A stretch of 15,119 nucleotides of DNA, taken from the NCBI GenBank assembly GCA_030146405.1, contig JASLBS010000140.1, positions 1 to 15,119 on the forward strand, read 5' to 3'. This document shows positions 1 to 5,566 of this stretch, one piece after another. The position numbers and the translations under genes were made by a program. The notes under the pieces were generated by a model. The model was given only the letters and a program-made list of their open reading frames with translations, was not told the origin of the DNA and did no database searches. Source of the DNA: Arthrobacter sp. (GTDB lineage: Bacteria > Actinomycetota > Actinomycetes > Actinomycetales > Micrococcaceae). Position 1 is the stretch's first letter. Every line of letters starts with the position of its first letter.

Positions 1-1
1 G

Positions 2-676
2 AGGTGGACCCTGCACGCGAAGCTGACGGTCACCGTCTCCCTGATCCTGCTGGTGGCGGGAACGTTCGCGTGGGGGTTGCTCGAGTGGGAGAACAACCGG
101 ACCATCGGCGGCCTCAGCGCCGCGGACAAGACGATCCACGCCTTCTTCGCCTCGCTGATGACGCGCTCGGGCGGATTCAACCTCGTGGATCAGTCGGAGA
201 TGAACACCACCACCATGCTCCTCACGGACGCACTGATGTTCGCCGGTGGGGGTTCTGCCTCGACCGCGGGTGGGATCAAGGTCACCACCATCGCCGTCAT
301 GTTCCTCGCGATCGTCGCCGAGGCCCGTGGTGATGCCGACGTGCGGGCGTGGGGACGCACCATTCCCCACGGCGCCATGCGGGTTGCCATCTCGGTGATC
401 TTCATGGGCGCCACCCTCGTGCTGGTGGGGAGCGGGCTGATTCTCGCCCTCACGGACGAGCCGCTCGACAGGGTGGTCTTCGAGGTCATCTCCGCCTTCG
501 CCACCTGCGGACTCAGCACCGACCTCAGCGCAGAGTTGCCGCCGGCGGGCAAGTACGTGCTCGCGGGCCTGATGTTCGCGGGCCGCATGGGAACCATCAC
601 CCTGGCCTCGGCCCTCGCGCTGCGGCAACGCAGTACGCTCTACCACTACCCCGACGAGAGGCCGATCATTGGCTGA
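2..676 (+). CDS. trkH: Potassium uptake protein TrkH/KtrB family, 3' part only
   Basis: This is the C-terminal 224 residues of a Trk/Ktr potassium channel subunit; the reading frame is open to the window's left edge, so the start lies outside. Four family landmarks are visible. The third pore loop is TRSGGFN (about residues 54-60 of the fragment). It is followed by the glycine-rich GGGSASTAGGIK segment (82-93), the fourth pore loop SAFATCGLSTD (164-174), and the terminal helix GRMGTITLA with the typical ending YPDERPIIG. Hydrophobic helices lie between them, so the protein sits in the cytoplasmic membrane and passes K+ (and possibly Na+). The next gene encodes its cytosolic gating partner and overlaps by 8 nt, which argues for one transcript and coupled translation. 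The SxxGxxxIG-type tail and the 222-residue partner make it closer to KtrB than to E. coli TrkH, but the fragment cannot settle that. Confidence 0.93.
   Translation, partial: RWTLHAKLTVTVSLILLVAGTFAWGLLEWENNRTIGGLSAADKTIHAFFASLMTRSGGFNLVDQSEMNTTTMLLTDALMFAGGGSASTAGGIKVTTIAVMFLAIVAEARGDADVRAWGRTIPHGAMRVAISVIFMGATLVLVGSGLILALTDEPLDRVVFEVISAFATCGLSTDLSAELPPAGKYVLAGLMFAGRMGTITLASALALRQRSTLYHYPDERPIIG
656..661 (+). promoter_or_regulatory. Ribosome binding site for trkA (decides a TTG start)
   Basis: GAGAGG lies inside the end of trkH, 7 nt before a TTG codon at 669. It supports TTG as the trkA start. The next candidate, a GTG inside the first beta strand, would remove part of the nucleotide-binding fold. 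Confidence 0.6.
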
Positions 677-1337
677 AAGACCCGCACACAACGCACCCGT
701 ACTCGTGATCGGCCTCGGCCGGTTCGGCGCGGCCACGGCCCAGCAGCTGGTCCGCCAGGGCCGGGAGGTCCTCGCGATCGAGCGTGATCCACAGCTGGTG
801 CAGAAATTCGCGAGTGTCCTCACCCACGTGGTGGAGGCGGATGCCACGAACATCGACGCCCTCCGACAGCTCGGCGCGCAGGAGTTCTCCTCCGCCGTCG
901 TGGGCGTGGGCACCTCGATCGAGTCCAGCGTGCTGATCACGGCGAACCTCGTGGATCTCGGCATCGAGCATCTGTGGGTCAAGGCGATCACGCCGTCCCA
1001 CGGCAAGATCCTGAAGCGCATCGGCGCCAACCACGTGATCTATCCCGAGGCCGACGCCGGTCAGCGCGCCGCGCACCTCGTGGGCGGGCGGATGCTGGAC
1101 TTCATCGAGTTCGACGACGGCTTCGCGATCGTCAAGATGTACCCGCCCAAGGAGACCCAGGGCTTCACCCTCTCCGAATCGTCCGTGCGTTCGAAGTACG
1201 GCGTCACCGTGGTGGGCGTGAAGTCGCCGGGGGAGGACTTCACCTACGCGCGACCCGACACGAAGGTGTCCGGTCGGGACATGCTGATCGTCTCCGGCCA
1301 CGTGGACCTGCTCGAACGCTTCGCCGGCCGACCCTGA
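669..1337 (+). CDS. trkA: TrkA/KtrA-type regulatory subunit of potassium uptake
   Basis: The 222-residue cytosolic protein has one RCK_N and one RCK_C domain, the size of KtrA rather than of the doubled E. coli TrkA. The Rossmann dinucleotide motif GLGRFG is at residues 15-20. An acidic residue at the end of the second strand (E38 in LAIERD) fits NAD(H)/ATP ribose binding, and VVEADAT follows as the next conserved strand. The RCK_C part starts near residue 154 (IVKMYPP) and ends with DMLIVSGHVDLLERF. In this family a ring of eight such subunits opens or closes the membrane subunit in response to bound nucleotide. The TTG start overlaps the trkH stop by 8 nt and has a GAGAGG ribosome site, so expression is probably coupled to trkH. 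Ktr versus Trk naming is uncertain. Confidence 0.93.
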   Translation: MAERPAHNAPVLVIGLGRFGAATAQQLVRQGREVLAIERDPQLVQKFASVLTHVVEADATNIDALRQLGAQEFSSAVVGVGTSIESSVLITANLVDLGIEHLWVKAITPSHGKILKRIGANHVIYPEADAGQRAAHLVGGRMLDFIEFDDGFAIVKMYPPKETQGFTLSESSVRSKYGVTVVGVKSPGEDFTYARPDTKVSGRDMLIVSGHVDLLERFAGRP

Positions 1338-1339
1338 GG

Positions 1340-2605
1340 ATGCGGAGCAGTCGAGGGTCGGTGCACGGTGACCCGATGCGGCGCGCCCCCTGGTACGGCA
1401 GACTCGCCTGGCTGCGGGCCGGTGGCTGCGCGTTCGTCGTCGCCGTGGTGGTCCTTGCCGCGCAGATCCACGGGCTCGACCTGTCGGTGTACAGGGAAGG
1501 CGCCCTTGCCCTCCTCGGGCGTGCCGGGGACAAGGAACTGTACGACGACGCACTCGTTCGGACGGACACCCGGGGCCTGCCCTTCACCTACCCGCCGTTC
1601 GCCGCCATCCTGTTCGTCCCGCTCGCACTGATCCCCGAGCCAATCGCGCTGGCCGTGCTGACCGCCCTGTCCTGCATCTGCCTCGTCGGCGTCGCGATCC
1701 TCGTGGTCCGCTACCTGCGGGCGACGCGTCCCGCTTCCCCTCCTGGGGAGTGGCGCACCCCTGCGGCAGTACTGGCCGCGATCCTGATCATCGGGGTCAG
1801 CGGCCCGTGGCGGGAGGGCCTCGGCTTCGGGCAGATAAACGCGCTGCTGATGGTGCTGGTCCTCGCCGATCTCCTTGGCACGTCCGGCCGTCTCCCCTCG
1901 GGGGTGCTCGTGGGTATCGCCGCCGGGATCAAGCTGACGCCGCTGGCGTTCGGTCTGGTCCTCCTCGCACGAAGGGACTGGCGCTCACTGTGCTGGATGG
2001 CCGCCTCCTTCGCCGGCACCGTCGGCATCGGGTGGTTGATCGCCCCGCGCGAATCAGGCGTCTTCTGGCTCGGCGCCCTGTTCGACGCCTCACGGGTGGG
2101 GTCGACCGCGGACCTCTACAACGTCTCGCTGAACTCGATCGTGACGCAGTCCTCCGTCCCGGAGGCGCTGCAGCGCCCCGTCTGGGCGCTGGTGGCCCTC
2201 GCCGTCGTCGCCCTCGGCTACGTCGCGATCAGGCGGGCGGACGACGCGGGGGACGCCGTACGGGCCGTGGCCGCGAACGCGGTGGTCATGCTCGCGATCT
2301 CCCCCATCTCGTGGTTCCACCACTGGGTCTGGATAGCGCTCGTCATCCCCGCCGGGTACGTCTGGGCCCGGCAGCAACCCGCCGCCCTGCGGAGGGCGGG
2401 CTGGCTGGTGCTCGGCGCACTCGTCCCCGTGATGATGTTCTCGTCGATCACCATCACCCTCACGCTCACCGGCGCGGTCTCGGGCGAAGGACCATGGCCG
2501 CTCGCGCTGTTCACCGCCCTCGGCGTGATCCTGCCGGTGGTGCTCCTGGCCCTGTGGGCCCGGCGCCCGCTCAGGACGACGGCGGCCCTTCCAGCTCGCG
2601 GGTGA
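1340..2605 (+). CDS. Glycosyltransferase 87 family (DUF2029) membrane mannosyltransferase-like protein
   Basis: A polytopic membrane protein of 421 residues with roughly ten hydrophobic segments. The pattern is that of GT-C fold, polyprenyl-phosphate-mannose-dependent transferases (PimE and other DUF2029 proteins). It has a luminal-loop Asp after the first helix (LDLSVYREGA, D47), a FTYPPFAAILFVPLALIP block, a GFGQINALLMVLVLADLL helix, GIKLTPLAFGLVLLARRDWRS, NVSLNSIV, and the late SPISWFHHWVW motif (321-331). By family it would add alpha-mannose to a cell-envelope glycolipid, lipomannan or glycoprotein outside the membrane; the acceptor cannot be read from sequence. The start is uncertain. 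ATG 1340 is 2 nt after the trkA stop but has no well-spaced ribosome site; GTG 1361 (GAGGG only 3 nt upstream) and ATG 1376 (409 residues, MRRAPWYG) are equally possible. Its last 35 bp overlap the end of proC on the other strand. Confidence 0.85.
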   Translation: MRSSRGSVHGDPMRRAPWYGRLAWLRAGGCAFVVAVVVLAAQIHGLDLSVYREGALALLGRAGDKELYDDALVRTDTRGLPFTYPPFAAILFVPLALIPEPIALAVLTALSCICLVGVAILVVRYLRATRPASPPGEWRTPAAVLAAILIIGVSGPWREGLGFGQINALLMVLVLADLLGTSGRLPSGVLVGIAAGIKLTPLAFGLVLLARRDWRSLCWMAASFAGTVGIGWLIAPRESGVFWLGALFDASRVGSTADLYNVSLNSIVTQSSVPEALQRPVWALVALAVVALGYVAIRRADDAGDAVRAVAANAVVMLAISPISWFHHWVWIALVIPAGYVWARQQPAALRRAGWLVLGALVPVMMFSSITITLTLTGAVSGEGPWPLALFTALGVILPVVLLALWARRPLRTTAALPARG

Positions 2606-3428
2606 TCTCCGCGGCGCGTGCCGTGGCGGCGCGCGCACCGCGGGCCACCACGCGTGCGAGTCCGAGCTCCTCGAACGTCTCGATGGCGCTCTGCGTGGTG
2701 CCCATGGGGCTGGTCACGGCCCTCCGTAGCGCCGTGGCATCGGCGCCCTCCTCCGCGAGCATGTACCCTGCACCGGCCACGGTCTCCCGGGCGATCAGCG
2801 TGGCGAGTTCGGCTCCCAGTCCCAGTTCCTCACCCGCCGCGGCCATGACCTCCGCCAGGTAGAACGCGTAGGCGGGGCCCGAGCCGCTCACGGCCGAGAG
2901 CGCGTCCACCTGCTCCTCGGGGATCTCCACCACGGTTCCGGCGGGCTGCAGCAGTTCCCGTGCCTGCGCCATGAGTTCGGGACCGGTGGACGATCCGGCG
3001 GAGATGGACAGCACTCCCCGGCCCAGGCGTGACGGCGTGTTGGGCATGGACCTGATCACGGGCTGGCCCTCGGCCAGGGCTCCTTCGATCATGGCGATCG
3101 AGACCGCCGCGGCGACACTGAGCACCACTGCACCCGGCCGGAGGGCTCCGGCGATCTCCTGGGCGAGCGGCACGATGCCCACCGGCTTGACCCCCAGGAC
3201 CACGACGTCGGCATCCCCTGCGGCGGTGACATTGGCACGCTCGTCCGCGGTGGTGGCGAACACCCGGATCCCGTGGCGTTCCCGGAGCTCGGCGGCGCGT
3301 TCGGGCCGACGGACCGTCGCGGTGACCCCGGCGGGGTCAAGACCGGCAGCCAGCAGCCCGGCCAGAATGGATTCGTTCATCGATCCGCAGCCGAGGAAAG
3401 CGATGCGTTGCGTGGCGTCGGTAGTCAT
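2571..3428 (-). CDS. proC: Pyrroline-5-carboxylate reductase
   Basis: ProC makes the last step of proline synthesis, reducing 1-pyrroline-5-carboxylate with NAD(P)H in the cytosol. With the ATG at 3428 the protein has 285 residues, slightly above the usual 260-280. The N-terminal Rossmann motif is IAFLGCGSMNESI. The variable middle carries VVLGVKP and RSMPNTPSRLGRG. The C-terminal dimer domain shows SAVSGSGPAYAFYLAEVM and the signature region AVTSPMGTTQSAIETFEELGL. The usual loop is SPGGTT; here the first Gly is Met, a real deviation in the DNA (CCC ATG GGC). ATG 3428 has AGGA 7 nt upstream; a GTG at 3455 with GGGAG 6 nt upstream would add nine residues and cannot be excluded. It is last in the topA-ppx-isomerase direction but separated by about 265 bp, so it may have its own promoter. 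Confidence 0.95.
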   Translation of the reverse strand: MTTDATQRIAFLGCGSMNESILAGLLAAGLDPAGVTATVRRPERAAELRERHGIRVFATTADERANVTAAGDADVVVLGVKPVGIVPLAQEIAGALRPGAVVLSVAAAVSIAMIEGALAEGQPVIRSMPNTPSRLGRGVLSISAGSSTGPELMAQARELLQPAGTVVEIPEEQVDALSAVSGSGPAYAFYLAEVMAAAGEELGLGAELATLIARETVAGAGYMLAEEGADATALRRAVTSPMGTTQSAIETFEELGLARVVARGARAATARAAEITRELEGPPSS

Positions 3429-3538
3429 CTCCCCATCCTGCCACGAGGCGTTCACAGGCTACTCCCAGCCGGCTTCCTGTTGCGGCACAAGATGGGCGCC
3501 TAGTGTTCTGAATACCTCATAAAGGTGCGAGTGATGAA

Positions 3539-3560
3539 GACCGGAATTCCTGATCCGGTC
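3539..3560. repeat. Inverted repeat, 7-bp arms (GACCGGA/TCCGGTC)
   Basis: The arms GACCGGA (3539-3545) and TCCGGTC (3554-3560) are perfect, with an 8-nt loop. There is no T-run on either side, so it is a poor intrinsic terminator. Lying about 110 bp before the proC start, it could be an operator or simply a GC-rich coincidence. Confidence 0.4.
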
Positions 3561-3664
3561 GGCGTCGGTGGCTACAGATGATTCCCCCAACATCTGCACA
3601 GTCCGCCGGCGCCATCTCTCTTTAACGGTGTTCTCGCAAAGTGTCTTCTCAGGGTGGCTTTTCA

Positions 3665-3691
3665 CCGGATCCGCCGGCGCAGCAGATCCGG
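3665..3691 (-). terminator. Possible hairpin just after the isomerase stop codon
   Basis: CCGGATC (3665-3671) and GATCCGG (3685-3691) form a 7-bp stem with a 13-nt GC-rich loop. It begins 2 nt after the isomerase TGA on the minus strand. In that direction it is followed by TGAAAAGCC rather than a U-tract, so it would be a non-canonical terminator or a 3'-end stabilising hairpin. Confidence 0.3.
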
Positions 3692-3693
3692 CG

Positions 3694-4491
3694 TCAGTGA
3701 CCTAGGTGGGTCCGCGCGAAGCGGAGGGTCTCGGCGAGCCAGTTCTCGCGCTCCCCGGCACCCCGCGCCCGGCGCGTGCTGACCTCCACCGCCACCACTC
3801 CGTTCCACGCGGTGTCAGCGAGGTGACCGAGTGCCTCGGCGCAGCGCTGCTGGCCCTGTCCCGGCAGGAGATGCTCGTCCTTCCCGTTCGGGGTGCCGTC
3901 CGTCAGGTGCACGTGCGCGAGCCTGCTGCCGAGCGTCCGGATCTCCTCGTAGGAATCCATTCCGGCGATCGCGGCGTGGGAGAAGTCCCAGGTGATGTGT
4001 TCGTACGGCTCCGGTACCGGGTTCCAGTGCGGCAGGTACGCCTTGGCCTCACGACCACGCACCTTCCACGGGTACATGTTCTCCACGGCGATCTCGACGC
4101 CGTACTCGGTGGCGATCCTCGCTATCCCCTCCGGGAACTCCTCGGCGTAGCCCGTCTGCCAGCGGAAGGGCGGGTGCGTGACCACGGTCTTCGCTCCGAC
4201 CTCGGCCGCCATGGCCGCGGAGAGCTCGATCTTGGTCCAGGCCTTGCCCCACACCTGCTGTGTCAGCAGCAGGGTGGGGGCGTGGATGGCCAGGATCGGC
4301 TGCTCGTAGCGCTCCCTGAGGACATTGAGCTGGTCGGGGTTCTGGCTCACCGAGTTGTTGGTGACCATCACCTCCACACCGTCGTACCCGAGGTCCTGGG
4401 CCAGCGCGAAGGCGTCGTGCACGGCGAGCGGGTAGACGGAAGCGCTGGACAGCGCAACCGGGATGGCGGGTGCACCGCTGGGCGAGCTCAT
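3694..4491 (-). CDS. Sugar phosphate isomerase/epimerase-like TIM-barrel protein (Rv0498-like)
   Basis: A 265-residue xylose-isomerase-like/AP-endonuclease-2 fold protein. Candidate metal ligands of this fold are in place: H106 in THPPF, E137 in AVENMYPW, D169 and H172 in WDFSHAAIAG, the HVHLTDG motif, and a final Glu in VAVEVST. This fits a divalent-metal isomerase or epimerase, but the substrate is unknown. The start is the ATG at 4491, 1 nt after the ppx TGA, so it is almost surely translated by coupling to ppx. The frame is open further upstream, but that stretch is a shadow of ppx. The gene order exopolyphosphatase, isomerase, then proC recalls the Rv0496-Rv0498-Rv0500 region of mycobacteria, which suggests a conserved but undefined link. 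Function beyond the fold is inference. Confidence 0.85.
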   Translation of the reverse strand: MSSPSGAPAIPVALSSASVYPLAVHDAFALAQDLGYDGVEVMVTNNSVSQNPDQLNVLRERYEQPILAIHAPTLLLTQQVWGKAWTKIELSAAMAAEVGAKTVVTHPPFRWQTGYAEEFPEGIARIATEYGVEIAVENMYPWKVRGREAKAYLPHWNPVPEPYEHITWDFSHAAIAGMDSYEEIRTLGSRLAHVHLTDGTPNGKDEHLLPGQGQQRCAEALGHLADTAWNGVVAVEVSTRRARGAGERENWLAETLRFARTHLGH

Positions 4492-4492
4492 G

Positions 4493-5506
4493 TCAGGCTC
4501 GCCCGGGAACAGGCGTACGCCTGACGGAGTCGAGCTGGCTGTGTCCCACGTGCGCGCCGGGAAGGGGCTCGTCGGCGTCGTACATCTTGGCATCGAATCG
4601 CCGGAGCAACAGTCCCTCGCGCAGCGCCCACGGGCAGATCTCCATGGACGGGACGTCGAACAGTTCCAGCGCACATTCCGCGACGAGGGCGCCGGCCAGG
4701 ACCTGCGGGGCGCGGAGCTCGGACACGCCGTCGAGGTTGGCGCGGTCGGTGCTGCTCATGGCGGCGAGACGCTTGGTCCACAGGGTGAGGTCGGCGAGCC
4801 GGAGCTCACGGCGGACGAACGGACCGGCCGCGGAGGGAGCGGCGCCGGTCAGGCGCGCCAGCGACCGGAAGGTCTTCGACGTGCCGGCCACGAGGTGGGG
4901 GCGGCCGAGGTGGGAGAACTGCGGTACCGCTTCCCGGAGGGTGGTCCGGATGTAGCGCCGCAGTTCCTTGACGCTCTTGGCGGACGGCGGGTCCTCCGCG
5001 AGCCAGTCCCGGGTGAGCCGCCCGGCGCCGAGCGGAACCGACAGCGCCACCTCGGGCAGTTCGTCCGTGCCCATCGCCATCTCGAAGGAACCACCGCCGA
5101 TGTCGAGGTTGAGGATCGACGCAGAACCCCACCCGTACCAGCGGCGGACCGCCTGGAAGGTCACCGCGGCTTCCTGGTCACCCGAGAGCTCCTGGAGGTC
5201 GACGCCGGTGTCCTCGCGGACGCGGGACAGCACTTCGCTGCCGTTGGTCGCTTCCCGGATGGCCGAGGTGCAGAAGGCCAGGAAGTCCTCGGCCCGGTGC
5301 CCGGCCGCGAACTCCCGCGCCTCCTGGACGAAGCCCACGAGCTCGTCCTGGCCCTCCCGGGAGATGTTGCCGGCCTCGTCCAGGTACGCCACGAGCTGCA
5401 GGGGCTTCTTGTGGGAGGCGAACGGCACGGGCCTCCCACCGGGGTGGGCGTCCACGAGCAGTAAGTGGACCGTGTTCGATCCGATGTCCAGCACACCTAG
5501 CCGCAT
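4493..5506 (-). CDS. ppx: Ppx/GppA phosphatase family exopolyphosphatase (Rv0496/Ppx1-like)
   Basis: A 337-residue protein of the ASKHA fold; by family it removes terminal phosphate from polyphosphate and, in some members, handles (p)ppGpp. The phosphate-1 loop is LGVLDIGSNTVHLLLVD (D7 at the N-terminus). The second nucleotide/phosphate loop is NLDIGGGSFEM (D135-E142). Between them are FCTSAIREATNG and RVREDTGVDLQELSG, and near the C-terminus the characteristic ICPWALREGLLLRR. Single-domain length, without the C-terminal HD part of E. coli Ppx, fits actinobacterial Ppx1. From memory it matches M. tuberculosis Rv0496 closely along its length. The ATG at 5506 is chosen because it opens the conserved MRLGVLD; the frame continues upstream to 5563 without conservation. 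It follows topA by 60 nt and precedes the isomerase gene by 1 nt. Confidence 0.92.
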   Translation of the reverse strand: MRLGVLDIGSNTVHLLLVDAHPGGRPVPFASHKKPLQLVAYLDEAGNISREGQDELVGFVQEAREFAAGHRAEDFLAFCTSAIREATNGSEVLSRVREDTGVDLQELSGDQEAAVTFQAVRRWYGWGSASILNLDIGGGSFEMAMGTDELPEVALSVPLGAGRLTRDWLAEDPPSAKSVKELRRYIRTTLREAVPQFSHLGRPHLVAGTSKTFRSLARLTGAAPSAAGPFVRRELRLADLTLWTKRLAAMSSTDRANLDGVSELRAPQVLAGALVAECALELFDVPSMEICPWALREGLLLRRFDAKMYDADEPLPGAHVGHSQLDSVRRTPVPGRA

Positions 5507-5566
5507 TGTCCCTGCGCTTCCAGCTCTCGTCCTACTATCATCGGTTCCGCCACCCAGGAGCACGGG

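Larger units (their letters stand above)
3429..3693. other. Lower-GC intergenic region between the isomerase gene and proC
   Basis: No convincing gene is present. GC is visibly lower than in the neighbours: about 50% over 3481-3540 and 57% over 3601-3660, against roughly two thirds in flanking genes. It holds two inverted repeats (3539-3560 and 3665-3691) and a 15-codon plus-strand ORF with a plausible ribosome site (3534-3581). The minus-strand open frame across it has near-random third positions. It probably carries the end of the isomerase transcript and the proC promoter, but I could not find a -35/-10 pair I trust. Confidence 0.5.

Noticed and set aside
3459..3665. 68-codon minus-strand frame upstream of proC, checked as a possible missing BldC-like HTH gene
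   Set aside because: No HTH or LGGHRRY-type motif, no ribosome site, and third positions only about 60% GC, unlike the genes around it.
4463..5464. 333-codon plus-strand frame opposite ppx
   Set aside because: Composition is Gly/Arg/Glu-rich without motifs, and ppx on the other strand is a clear, full-length family member.
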